A DNA stretch of 64,000 nt from Ravibacter sp964559125 (GTDB taxonomy: Bacteria; Bacteroidota; Bacteroidia; Cytophagales; Spirosomataceae). Numbering within the stretch: the first letter of the stretch is position 1; each line of letters begins with the position of its first letter. Under the pieces are notes generated by a model. The model worked only from the letters and a program-made list of their open reading frames with translations, was not told the origin of the DNA and searched no databases. The stretch lies in NCBI GenBank assembly GCA_964559125.1, contig CAZLGW010000028.1, forward strand, positions 1 through 64,000. Direction: 5' to 3'. The translations under genes and the position numbers were made by a program. Of the stretch, positions 33,978 through 42,782 are shown one piece after another.

Positions 33978-35795
33978 ATGCAATCGATTCGTAACATCGC
34001 CATCATCGCTCACGTCGATCATGGGAAGACTACTTTGGTGGATAAAATTATTCACGCATCCAAGCTTTTCAGAGATAACCAGGAGTTTGATGATCTTATC
34101 CTTGACAACAACGACCTGGAGCGCGAAAGAGGGATCACCATCGTGTCGAAAAATGTGTCGGTCAGGTACAAGGATTTGAAGATCAATGTGATAGATACAC
34201 CTGGTCACGCCGATTTCGGGGGAGAAGTAGAGCGTGTGCTGAAGCTGGCCGACGGTGTGGTGCTACTTGTCGACGCCTTTGAAGGCCCTATGCCGCAAAC
34301 ACGGTTTGTACTGAGCAAGGCGATCCAGCTGGGTCTGAAGCCTATTGTTATCGTCAATAAGGTCGACAAGGAGAATTGCCGTCCTGACGAAGTGCAGGAG
34401 GCGGTGTTTGACCTCATGTTTAATTTAGGGGCCACAGAAGATCAGCTTGATTTTGTAACCGTATTCGGATCGTCAAAACAGGGATGGATGGGGCCCGACT
34501 GGAAGACCCCGGCTTCTGATATCACTTTCCTGCTCGACACTATTATCGAGGTGATCCCGCCTGCTCCTTCTTTTGAAGGCAAGCCGCAGATGCAGATCAC
34601 TTCGTTGGACTATAATGCTTTTGTCGGCCGTATCGCGGTCGGCCGGGTTTATCGCGGCGTTTTGAAAGAGGGAGCCCAGATGGCGCTCTGCAAGGCTGAC
34701 GGGAGTATCAAAAAAGTGAAGATCAAAGAACTGCATGTATTTGAAGGATTAGGGAAGCAGAAGGTGTCGGAGGTAGCTTCAGGCGAGATATGTGCAATTA
34801 CAGGGATCGACGGATTTGAGATCGGCGATACCCTTACCGATATCGAGGAGCCGGAAGCGTTGCCGCGTATTGCTGTAGACGAGCCGACCATGAACATGCT
34901 GTTTACTATCAATAACTCTCCTTTTTTCGGGAAAGAAGGCAAGTTTGTGACTTCGCGCCACCTTCGTGACAGGTTGCTGAAAGAAACAGAGAAGAACCTG
35001 GCGCTTCGTGTTGAACCTACCGATAGCGAAGATAAGTTCCTGGTCTTCGGGCGGGGTATCCTCCACCTGTCGGTACTTATCGAGACTATGCGGAGAGAAG
35101 GCTATGAGCTCCAGGTAGGGCAGCCGCAGGTATTGTTCAAAGAGGACGAAAATGGTCAGCGGCTCGAGCCTATCGAAACGCTGGTGGTAGATGTTCCCGA
35201 GGAATCGGCAGGAAAGGTAATAGAGCTGGCTACCCAGCGGAAGGGAGAGCTTCTTATTATGGAGCCGAAAGGAGACCTGCAGCACCTGGAATTCGAGATT
35301 CCATCGAGGGGGCTGATCGGGCTTCGCTCCAATGTATTGACTGCTACCCAGGGAGAAGCGATCATGACCCACAGGTTTAAGGCATTTGATACGTTCCGGG
35401 GACCGATCCCGGGCAGGATCAACGGCTCGATTATTTCGAAGGGAACAGGCACAGCGACGGGCTATACGCTCGATAAGCTCCAGGATAGGGGCCAGTTTTT
35501 CGTTGACCCCGGTGAGGAACTTTACGGCGGCCAGGTAGTCGGTGAGCACAACCGGCCTAATGATATAGTCGTAAACCTCCAGGAAGCCAAGAAGCTTACC
35601 AATATGCGGGCTTCCGGATCGGACGACGGACTGCGTATCGCTCCCAAAATCAACTTTTCGTTGGAGGAGTCCCTGGAATATATCCAGAAAGACGAATACC
35701 TCGAAGTGACGCCGCAGAATCTGCGCATGCGTAAAATATACCTGGACGAAAACGACAGGAAACGCTACGCCAATAAGCTGGAGGCCGTTTCTTAA
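33978..35795 (+). CDS. typA: translational GTPase TypA/BipA
   Basis: TypA is a ribosome-binding GTPase related to EF-G that helps ribosome assembly and stress adaptation. The 605-residue protein has the G1 motif AHVDHGKTT (residues 11-19), the switch region RERGITIVSKN, DTPGHADF and NKVD. Domains II, III and V follow, with the family-specific C-terminal segment MRASGSDDGLRIAPKINFSLEESLEYIQKDEYLEVTP. An intrinsic terminator follows. Confidence 0.97.
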   Translation: MQSIRNIAIIAHVDHGKTTLVDKIIHASKLFRDNQEFDDLILDNNDLERERGITIVSKNVSVRYKDLKINVIDTPGHADFGGEVERVLKLADGVVLLVDAFEGPMPQTRFVLSKAIQLGLKPIVIVNKVDKENCRPDEVQEAVFDLMFNLGATEDQLDFVTVFGSSKQGWMGPDWKTPASDITFLLDTIIEVIPPAPSFEGKPQMQITSLDYNAFVGRIAVGRVYRGVLKEGAQMALCKADGSIKKVKIKELHVFEGLGKQKVSEVASGEICAITGIDGFEIGDTLTDIEEPEALPRIAVDEPTMNMLFTINNSPFFGKEGKFVTSRHLRDRLLKETEKNLALRVEPTDSEDKFLVFGRGILHLSVLIETMRREGYELQVGQPQVLFKEDENGQRLEPIETLVVDVPEESAGKVIELATQRKGELLIMEPKGDLQHLEFEIPSRGLIGLRSNVLTATQGEAIMTHRFKAFDTFRGPIPGRINGSIISKGTGTATGYTLDKLQDRGQFFVDPGEELYGGQVVGEHNRPNDIVVNLQEAKKLTNMRASGSDDGLRIAPKINFSLEESLEYIQKDEYLEVTPQNLRMRKIYLDENDRKRYANKLEAVS

Positions 35796-35817
35796 CTAAG
35801 GTCTCAGTAAGTACTTT

Positions 35818-35867
35818 AAAAGCGCCGGAGTGGCTCTGCAGGAGAGCTCCCGGTGCTTTTCGTTTTT
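35818..35867 (+). terminator. intrinsic terminator of typA
   Basis: The arm AAAAGCGCCGG (from 35818) pairs with CCGGTGCTTTT (to 35860) with one wobble, followed by CGTTTTT to 35867. It lies 23 bases after the stop. Confidence 0.75.
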
Positions 35868-35908
35868 ATCAGCATAGTGTAGCTTCCCGGCCAGCCGGGG
35901 AAAAATCC

Positions 35909-36370
35909 TCAGAAAAAGAATTCAGAAGTGTGCTTTACTTCTTTCAGTACAAAAGTGCTGTTGAGCACTCCTATGTTTTCGATTTTTGACAGCTTATAGC
36001 GAACAAAGTCATGGTATTCTTCCAGGCTTTTGACATTGATCTTAAGAAGGAAATCTACCTGTCCTGCCATGTGATAGCACTCCTGCACTTCTTCCAGGTG
36101 CTGGATTTCATTGACAAAGTTTTCGATAAAAGCATCATTATGATACCGCATTGAGACCTGGCACATTGCGGTGAGGGGGCGGCCGATTTTACGCTGGTCG
36201 AGTATGGCTACGTACTTGTTGATAAAACCCTGGTTTTCCAGCTTGCGGATACGTTCATATACGGGTGATACGGTAAGGTTCAGGAGGGCGGCGATTTCCT
36301 TCGTCGTTTTTTTGGCGTCGCGCTGCAGTATTTTAAGAATGGCTTTGTCTGTTTCGTCTAAGGTATACAT
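35909..36370 (-). CDS. Lrp/AsnC-family transcriptional regulator
   Basis: The 153-residue protein has the N-terminal AsnC helix-turn-helix (MYTLDETDKAILKILQRDAKKTTKEIAALLNLT) and a C-terminal RAM ligand-binding domain (about 75-145, with VQECYHMAGQVDFLLKI). Lrp-family proteins sense amino acids and act as octamers. It is divergent from the threonine-degradation genes tdh-kbl, 219 bases away, so it may regulate them in response to an amino acid. Confidence 0.92.
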   Translation of the reverse strand: MYTLDETDKAILKILQRDAKKTTKEIAALLNLTVSPVYERIRKLENQGFINKYVAILDQRKIGRPLTAMCQVSMRYHNDAFIENFVNEIQHLEEVQECYHMAGQVDFLLKINVKSLEEYHDFVRYKLSKIENIGVLNSTFVLKEVKHTSEFFF

Positions 36371-36438
36371 TGGCAGTAACTTTTACTGATCGGGAACGTA
36401 CACGGTGATAGGTTCAGGTTAAAATTACTGAGTATTTC

Positions 36439-36478
36439 AATAATATCAATAATATTTTCTATTATAGACATATTATTT
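36439..36478. promoter_or_regulatory. candidate Lrp operator in the lrp-tdh gap
   Basis: AATAATAT occurs at 36439-36446 and 36448-36455, and its inverted form ATATTATT at 36470-36477, all just upstream of or touching the tdh -33 element. AT-rich repeated half-sites like these are usual for Lrp-type binding. The assignment is inferred from arrangement only. Confidence 0.4.
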
Positions 36479-36507
36479 GGTATAAAATTCTACATTTTTT
36501 AATTTTG
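36476..36507 (+). promoter_or_regulatory. Bacteroidota-type promoter for tdh
   Basis: TTTG at 36476-36479 and TAATTTTG at 36500-36507 are separated by exactly 20 bases, the consensus -33/-7 layout. It lies 83 bases before the tdh start and next to AT-rich repeats. Confidence 0.65.
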
Positions 36508-36589
36508 ATCGTAAATATTCTTCATCAATGAACACCCTGGAGGGAGAAGCCGCAATGGCTTCGCCCTTCTTTTTAACAACCTGCGGGAT

Positions 36590-37552
36590 ATGTTTGCGGA
36601 TAAAATTCTGGTTACCGGCGCAAACGGACAGCTCGGTTCGGCGCTGATCCCCTACCTGACCAATATTTACGGCGCGGATGCCGTTATAGCGACAGATATA
36701 AAGGAAAGCGGGTATGACCTCCCGCGATTTGAGCTGCTTGATGTGACCGATGCAGATGCGTTGTCGCGATTGATCCGGCGCCACCGTGTAAGCCAGATCT
36801 ATCACCTGGCAGCTGTTTTGTCGGCAAAGGGAGAAAAGGATCCGCTGGGTACCTGGAATATCAACACAGGCACCCTTTTCAATGTGCTGGAAGCAGCCCG
36901 TAGTCTTAAGGTCGGCAAGGTTTTTTTCCCGAGCTCAATTGCCGTATTCGGAGACAACATCGACCGGGAGCTTGCCGGGCAGTATGTCAACCTGATGCCT
37001 GCAACGGCCTACGGGATGAGTAAGGCCGCTTCCGAGAACTGGATAGCCTATTATTTCCGCAGGTACGATCTGGATATCCGTTCCCTGCGCTACCCCGGGA
37101 TCGTGGGATACCAATCCAGTCCGGGTGGTGGCACCACTGATTACGCCGTTGATATTTTTCATAAAGCGGTTACGGGACAAACTTTTCACTGTTTTTTAAA
37201 GGAAGATACCACGTTACCCATGATTTATATGGAAGACGCCATCGTGGCGACCCTGCAGCTCATGGAGGCTCCGTCTGACCGCATCAGGGTCCGTACTTCC
37301 TATAACCTGGCAGGTATGAGTTTCAGCCCGGCGGAAATAGCAGCTGAGATCAGGATTCACTATCCTGATTTTAAAATAGTTTACGAGCCTGATTTCAGGC
37401 AGGAAATTGCAGATTCCTGGCCCAAATGTATAGACGACACTGAAGCACGTCAGCACTGGGGGTGGAAACCACGGTTTGACCTGGCCTCGATGACAGCCGA
37501 TATGATCAGCCACCTGGAAGTTAAGTACAAACGTACAGCCATTTCCGGATAG
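36590..37552 (+). CDS. L-threonine 3-dehydrogenase, epimerase-type SDR
   Basis: The 320-residue protein has the extended-SDR Rossmann motif GANGQLGSALIP, the active Ser region FPSSIAVFGD and catalytic Tyr141/Lys145 in YGMSKAASENW. This sequence type is the UDP-galactose epimerase-like threonine dehydrogenase, which oxidises threonine to 2-amino-3-ketobutyrate. The next gene, kbl, consumes that product, which supports the assignment. A consensus promoter lies upstream. Confidence 0.88.
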   Translation: MFADKILVTGANGQLGSALIPYLTNIYGADAVIATDIKESGYDLPRFELLDVTDADALSRLIRRHRVSQIYHLAAVLSAKGEKDPLGTWNINTGTLFNVLEAARSLKVGKVFFPSSIAVFGDNIDRELAGQYVNLMPATAYGMSKAASENWIAYYFRRYDLDIRSLRYPGIVGYQSSPGGGTTDYAVDIFHKAVTGQTFHCFLKEDTTLPMIYMEDAIVATLQLMEAPSDRIRVRTSYNLAGMSFSPAEIAAEIRIHYPDFKIVYEPDFRQEIADSWPKCIDDTEARQHWGWKPRFDLASMTADMISHLEVKYKRTAISG

Positions 37553-37709
37553 CAGGAGCCTGAAAAGAGTAGTATGATTGAATAAAAAGTCCGGAGGACT
37601 GCCGTGATTATAGAAAAAGGCCGGAATCACATCTCAGCAAAACCGCGAAGCGGTGACATTGATTCTGACCGTGAATTTACGTTATATTAAATAATGAGAG
37701 GACCGGATT

Positions 37710-38900
37710 ATGTTTGATAAAGTAAAAGCAGGACTGGAGGCTGAGCTGGAAGAGATCCGGCAGGCAGGCCTATACAAAAAGGAGCGGGTGATCACAAGTC
37801 CGCAAGGCGCAGAAATAGTAGTTTCAGGAGGAGAGGAGGTACTTAATTTCTGCGCAAACAACTACCTCGGGCTTTCTTCCCATCCCGAAGTAATAGCGGC
37901 GGGTATCGAATCGATCCGCTCCCATGGTTTCGGGATGTCGTCGGTCCGGTTTATATGCGGTACCCAGGATATTCACAAGGAGCTGGAGAAGAAAACGGCT
38001 GCATTTCTGGGGATGGAGGACTGTATCCTCTACGCCGCAGCTTTCGATGCAAACGGCGGAGTCTTCGAACCCCTGTTGAATGAAGAGGATGCCATCATTT
38101 CCGACGAGTTGAACCATGCTTCTATTATTGACGGGATAAGGTTGTGCAAGGCAAAGCGGCTGAGGTATAAAAATAATGATATGGCAGACCTCGAAAGCCG
38201 GTTGGAGGAAGCCCGCGGTGCGAGGAGGGTACTGATCGTAACCGACGGAGTTTTTTCTATGGATGGGATCATCGCTCAGTTGGACAAGATATGCGACCTG
38301 GCCGAAAGATATGGAGCCATGGTAATGATCGATGAATGCCACGCTACAGGTTTTATGGGAAAAACCGGCCGAGGGACCCATGAATTGAGAAATGTAATGG
38401 GCAGGGTTGATATCATCACCGGCACTTACGGGAAGGCGCTGGGCGGCGCATCCGGAGGTTTTACGGCTGCAAGGAAGGAAATCGTTGAGATACTTCGCCA
38501 ACGCTCGCGCCCCTATCTTTTTTCGAACACGCTGGCTCCCTCTATCGTCGGGGCTTCGATCAGGGTCCTGGATTTGCTCAGCAGTTCGACTGAGCTCAGG
38601 GATAAGCTGGAGTCCAATACCCGTTTTTTCCGGGAACGGATGACGGCTGCAGGATTTGATATCATCCCGGGCGAGCACCCTATCGTGCCGGTGATGCTGT
38701 ACGAAGCGCCGCTGGCGCAGGAATTTGCTTCTCGGTTATTATCAGAGGGGATCTACGTGACCGGCTTTTTCTACCCGGTAGTGCCCAAAGGAAAGGCCCG
38801 GATAAGGGTACAGGTTTCGGCAGGCCATGAGCGGGAGCACCTCGAAAAAGCGGTAGCAGCCTTTTCAAAAGTAGGAAAGAGCCTTGGTGTGATCAGTTAA
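37710..38900 (+). CDS. kbl: glycine C-acetyltransferase (2-amino-3-ketobutyrate CoA ligase)
   Basis: This PLP enzyme turns 2-amino-3-ketobutyrate plus CoA into glycine and acetyl-CoA. The 396 residues match the family, with the PLP Lys242 in TGTYGKALGGASGGF and the segment DECHATGFMGKTGRGTHE. It follows the threonine dehydrogenase by 157 bases, a gap holding only small inverted repeats. Its last 8 bases overlap the 3' end of the convergent nuoM gene. Confidence 0.95.
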   Translation: MFDKVKAGLEAELEEIRQAGLYKKERVITSPQGAEIVVSGGEEVLNFCANNYLGLSSHPEVIAAGIESIRSHGFGMSSVRFICGTQDIHKELEKKTAAFLGMEDCILYAAAFDANGGVFEPLLNEEDAIISDELNHASIIDGIRLCKAKRLRYKNNDMADLESRLEEARGARRVLIVTDGVFSMDGIIAQLDKICDLAERYGAMVMIDECHATGFMGKTGRGTHELRNVMGRVDIITGTYGKALGGASGGFTAARKEIVEILRQRSRPYLFSNTLAPSIVGASIRVLDLLSSSTELRDKLESNTRFFRERMTAAGFDIIPGEHPIVPVMLYEAPLAQEFASRLLSEGIYVTGFFYPVVPKGKARIRVQVSAGHEREHLEKAVAAFSKVGKSLGVIS

Positions 38901-40572
38901 GCTTACTGTTATTCAAAAGCCCGAGCCAGAGTTGTACCGTTGCCTGGGAGGTATTGAAGACCAGGTTGGGGAATATTCCCAGGATCAGGGTAGCTATCGC
39001 AAGGATCGAGAAGAGAGCTGTCTCTTTTGCAGAAAGATCGGAGAGAACGGTTTCGTCGCCGTTGTACCAGAATGTTCCGAAAAACATTCTCTGGTAGGTC
39101 CACAGGCAGTACATGGCGGCCAGTACGATCCCCAGCGTAGAAAGCACCGGTATCCACGAGGGGATCTGAGAAGCACCGAATCCACCCATCAGGGTGAAAA
39201 GCTCCCCGACAAATCCCGAAAAGCCGGGTAGGCCCAGAGTAGCAAAAAATGCTATGCCGGTCATAACGGTATATTTCGGCATTGTATGGATAAGGCCTTT
39301 ATAGTGGTCTATCCGCCTGTCGTGCGCCCGTTCGTAAATAACGCCGGCTATGAGGAAAAGCATCGATGACAGAACACCGTGGCTTACCATCTGGTAGATC
39401 GCCCCGTTGAAGCCCTCCGCATTAAAGGCTGCTATGCCCAGCACCACAAAACCCATATGCGAAACCGAGCTGTAGGCGATCATTTTCTTGAAATCATATT
39501 GGGCAAGTGCGTTGAATCCGCCGTATACAATCGAAATGGCAGCAAGTATGGCCAGCGGTATCGAGTATGCAAAGGCCTCAGCCGGGAAGAAGCCGTCTAC
39601 TATCCTGATGATCCCGTACCCGCCGACTTTGAGGAGTATTCCCGCCAGGACAACCGATATCGGGGTGGGGGCTTCTACGTGCGCATCAGGCAGCCAGGTA
39701 TGTACCGGAACGATGGGTAATTTTACGGCAAACCCGGCAAATAAAAACCAGAATGCTATGGTTCTGAGCGGAATACCGGCCAGGACTGCAATGCTGTCTG
39801 TATGAAGCAGGCTTCCGGGAATGTAATTGGCTTTATCTGCCAGGTATCCGAAACGAAAGGTATGTACCAGCTTCTCCGGGGAGATGTTGTTATCGGCGAG
39901 AAGATTTTGTACGGAGCTGATTGCCTGGGGAGTAGCTGATGAAACATCAGGAATCAGCCCGAGAAGTACCGCGGTTTCGGCAGGGTCGATCGCCGACATG
40001 TAAAGCCCTATCATGGCTATCAGGATGAGCAACGAACCCGCAAACGTATATATAAAAAACTTTAGCGCCGCATATTCCCGCCTGTCGCCGCCCCACAGCC
40101 CGATCAGGAAGTACATGGGGAGCAGCATGAATTCAAAAAACAGGTAGAAAAGGAAGAAATCCTGCGCTACGAAGCAACCGGTTATGCTGGCGCTGAGCAG
40201 GAGGTACAGTGCATAATAGGTCCTGGGTTTGGAAGTAATTGCCCAGCTGCTCACAGCTCCCGTTAACAAAACAAAGACAGCCAGCAGTACCAAAGCCAGG
40301 TTCAGGCCGTCGACCCCTACTGCATAGTCGATGGAAACCCTGCCCAGTTTTCCCAGGTCGAGCGTGATCCAGTCTATATTCTGAACAAGCTGCAAAGCCG
40401 GATTTTCCGACCGGAAAGCCTGGAGCAGCAGCACAGCCCAAAGGGCTTCCAGCAAAAGTATGCCAATCGTAAATTTCTGTAGCAGCGACCTGCTGTCGGG
40501 AAGCGCCAGGATGAGAAGGGCTCCCGTCAGAGGGGTTGCGATCAGAAGAGAAACCAGATAGTTATCAAGCAT
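38893..40572 (-). CDS. nuoM: NADH-quinone oxidoreductase subunit M
   Basis: The 559-residue protein is a multi-spanning antiporter-like subunit of complex I. Family motifs are FYLFFEFMLLPMYFLIGLWGG, with the conserved membrane Glu, and PVHTWLPDAHVEAPTPISVVLAGILLKVGGYG. It follows nuoL by 20 bases. No nuoN or other complex I gene follows; the next gene is the convergent kbl, whose last 8 bases overlap this 3' end. The pump probably joins a complex encoded elsewhere. Confidence 0.93.
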   Translation of the reverse strand: MLDNYLVSLLIATPLTGALLILALPDSRSLLQKFTIGILLLEALWAVLLLQAFRSENPALQLVQNIDWITLDLGKLGRVSIDYAVGVDGLNLALVLLAVFVLLTGAVSSWAITSKPRTYYALYLLLSASITGCFVAQDFFLFYLFFEFMLLPMYFLIGLWGGDRREYAALKFFIYTFAGSLLILIAMIGLYMSAIDPAETAVLLGLIPDVSSATPQAISSVQNLLADNNISPEKLVHTFRFGYLADKANYIPGSLLHTDSIAVLAGIPLRTIAFWFLFAGFAVKLPIVPVHTWLPDAHVEAPTPISVVLAGILLKVGGYGIIRIVDGFFPAEAFAYSIPLAILAAISIVYGGFNALAQYDFKKMIAYSSVSHMGFVVLGIAAFNAEGFNGAIYQMVSHGVLSSMLFLIAGVIYERAHDRRIDHYKGLIHTMPKYTVMTGIAFFATLGLPGFSGFVGELFTLMGGFGASQIPSWIPVLSTLGIVLAAMYCLWTYQRMFFGTFWYNGDETVLSDLSAKETALFSILAIATLILGIFPNLVFNTSQATVQLWLGLLNNSKLN

Positions 40573-40592
40573 TTCTTTACTTTAATTTCTTT

Positions 40593-42533
40593 TTACTTAC
40601 CTGCTGCCAGCCATATGATAAGCATAATCAGACTTATAAAAGTGACCAGGTAATAGGACTGTATCTTCCCGCTTTGAAGGGTTCTGACAAAATTACCTGT
40701 CGTTTTTGCCGTTTTCGTAACCAGCCGGACGCTACCGTCGACCAGCACCCTGTCTGTCCAGCGGGCAATTGCCGACATGCCTACCAGGCCTTTCCCCACA
40801 ATGTTTACTATACCATCGACAAGGAAGCGGTCCGTATAATCCGAAATGATGGCTGTGATCTGGAAAGGAACAAGAAAGAAGCCCGTATATCTTCTTTCTT
40901 CCGAATAGTCCAGCAGGAATATGCTTTTCGGAGTTCTCGCGGCTGTCTCACTGGGGGACAGGAAGCCTGAAGAGGACCGGGCCCGGCTGATTGCCAGCCC
41001 GATAGCACCGAGGGATATGATAGCCGACAGGGTGGGGATCACGACGGAATGTCCCGGTGAAATAACCCCGAAATAGCTGAGAAACCAACCTCCTGATGCA
41101 TCAAACGGGTTTATTGAGAAAACGAAGAAGAAGGACAGGAGTGTAAGGATTGCCATCGGCAGCCACATGATCATGCCCGATTCATGCGGATGTACCACAT
41201 TAGTATCAAATCTCGGATAGCCTCCGAAGATCAGCCACAACTGCCGCGACATATAATAGGCGGTCAGTCCGGCCGACAGCATGGCAACAGCCAGGGCTAT
41301 GTAGGCAAACACTCCCCAGTCGGCGTATTTCCCAACTGCGGCAAGGAAGATCGCGTCTTTTGAAAGGAACCCTGAGAAAAACGGCAGGCCTGCCAGGGCA
41401 GCGGCGCAAAGCAGGTAGCAAATGAAGGTAACCGGGAGCTTCCGTCTCAGTCCACCCATGGTACGCATATCCTGGGGGTCGAAAGAACCTGCGGAGCCTT
41501 CGGACGGCGTAATGGCGTGGATAACCGAACCGGCAGAGAGAAAGAGGCCGGCTTTAAAGAAAGCGTGAGTTACCAGGTGAAACAAGGCAATCTGCCAGGC
41601 TCCCAGCCCGATGGCAAAAACCATCAGTCCCAGTTGAGACTGCGTAGAAAAGGCCAGTACCCGCTTGATATCCCAGGCTTTGCAGGCCCGGACAGCGCCG
41701 TCGGCCATAGTGATAAGCCCGATAATGGCAATGATGAGCTGGGCCTGCGGGGTCAGTAAAAGGGCTACGCGGGCCATGAGGAATATCCCGGCGGCCACCA
41801 TAGTAGCGGCATGGATCAACGCTGAAACCGGTGTCGGGCCCTCCATAGCATCGGGAAGCCAGCCGGAAAGAGGGAACTGCGCCGACTTGCCTATACATCC
41901 TCCGAAAAGGAGCAGCCCGATCAGAGTGAGCGTTGCGGGCTCGAGACCGGCCGTTGCATCCAGCAGTTCGGAGAATTGTATAGTACCGGCATAATAAATA
42001 AGCAGCAGGATACCGCTCAGGAAAGCGGCGTCTCCTATGCGGTTCAGGATAAAGGCTTTCTGTGCGGCCCAGACCGTACGGGGCTTATGGTTCCAAAAGC
42101 CGATCAGAAGATAGGAGCTCAGTCCGACAAGTTCCCAGAAAATGTAAATGATGATCAGGTTGCCGGCAAACACAATCCCTATCATCGAGAAAAGGAACAG
42201 CTGTATGAAGGCAAAATACCGGCTGATGGCCTTGTCCCCTTTCATGTAGCCGATCGAGTAGCATTGCACGAGGAGCGCCACCCCATGCACCAGCGGCAGC
42301 ATGACAGAGGTACGGGAGTCGGTTTGCATTGAAAAATTCAGCCTGAACCCACCTGACGATATCCAGGGAATATCTATCAGCAAATCGCGGTTTAAAAGAG
42401 AAAGGCTCAGGAGAAGACCGGCTGCCGTTGCCAGGCATCCCAGGAGCCCGGCAATTCCGGAAATCCGGCTGCCCACAACCAGGAGCGTCAGGAAAGCGAC
42501 AAACGGGATGCCTATCAGTAAACCTATCTCCAT
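40593..42533 (-). CDS. nuoL: NADH-quinone oxidoreductase subunit L
   Basis: The start at 42533 (MEIGLLIGIPFVAFL) gives 646 residues and places the first membrane helix at the N-terminus; a longer frame adds 23 hydrophilic residues. Motifs of the antiporter-like subunit are IYIFWELVGLSSYLLIGFW with its conserved Glu and SAQFPLSGWLPDAMEGPTPVSALIHAATMV. Extra C-terminal helices form the expected lateral arm region. It is followed by nuoM. The upstream neighbours are unrelated, so this is a detached nuoLM pair. Confidence 0.93.
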   Translation of the reverse strand: MEIGLLIGIPFVAFLTLLVVGSRISGIAGLLGCLATAAGLLLSLSLLNRDLLIDIPWISSGGFRLNFSMQTDSRTSVMLPLVHGVALLVQCYSIGYMKGDKAISRYFAFIQLFLFSMIGIVFAGNLIIIYIFWELVGLSSYLLIGFWNHKPRTVWAAQKAFILNRIGDAAFLSGILLLIYYAGTIQFSELLDATAGLEPATLTLIGLLLFGGCIGKSAQFPLSGWLPDAMEGPTPVSALIHAATMVAAGIFLMARVALLLTPQAQLIIAIIGLITMADGAVRACKAWDIKRVLAFSTQSQLGLMVFAIGLGAWQIALFHLVTHAFFKAGLFLSAGSVIHAITPSEGSAGSFDPQDMRTMGGLRRKLPVTFICYLLCAAALAGLPFFSGFLSKDAIFLAAVGKYADWGVFAYIALAVAMLSAGLTAYYMSRQLWLIFGGYPRFDTNVVHPHESGMIMWLPMAILTLLSFFFVFSINPFDASGGWFLSYFGVISPGHSVVIPTLSAIISLGAIGLAISRARSSSGFLSPSETAARTPKSIFLLDYSEERRYTGFFLVPFQITAIISDYTDRFLVDGIVNIVGKGLVGMSAIARWTDRVLVDGSVRLVTKTAKTTGNFVRTLQSGKIQSYYLVTFISLIMLIIWLAAGK

Positions 42534-42605
42534 ATTGCTTGTTTCCTGTATCGATTCGACCGTTTGCCGGAGGTTCCCGTTGAGAGACGGCCTGTCATCC
42601 AAAGA

Positions 42606-42629
42606 CTTCCCGGTTCGTAAGCCGGGAAG
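42606..42629. repeat. 8-bp stem hairpin in the nuoL leader
   Basis: CTTCCCGG (42606-42613) pairs with CCGGGAAG (42622-42629) around an 8-base loop. It lies 73 bases upstream of nuoL on the leader side. No T-run follows on the minus strand. It could end the CotH transcript or affect nuoL expression. Confidence 0.4.
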
Positions 42630-42726
42630 CGATTGATCGATACGGGGAATACGGTCATCAGAATGATGAATGCGGTGCTATTCTAATTTATTAACGATGC
42701 AAATATCTTTAATAAATGACCTAAAT

Positions 42727-42734
42727 CAAATCTA
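42727..42734 (-). promoter_or_regulatory. possible -7 box upstream of nuoL
   Basis: On the minus strand this reads TAGATTTG, fitting TAnnTTTG, 194 bases before the chosen nuoL start. The implied long leader contains the 42606-42629 hairpin. No -33 element is clear. Confidence 0.35.
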
Positions 42735-42782
42735 AACTTTAAAAGTCTACCATATCTATGGAGAGATGGTCTTTCACCTGCC

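Noticed and set aside
34779..35549. 256-codon minus-strand frame over typA
   Set aside because: It is antisense to TypA with no recognisable domain.
37824..38678. 284-codon minus-strand frame over kbl
   Set aside because: It is antisense to an intact PLP enzyme and shows no family pattern.
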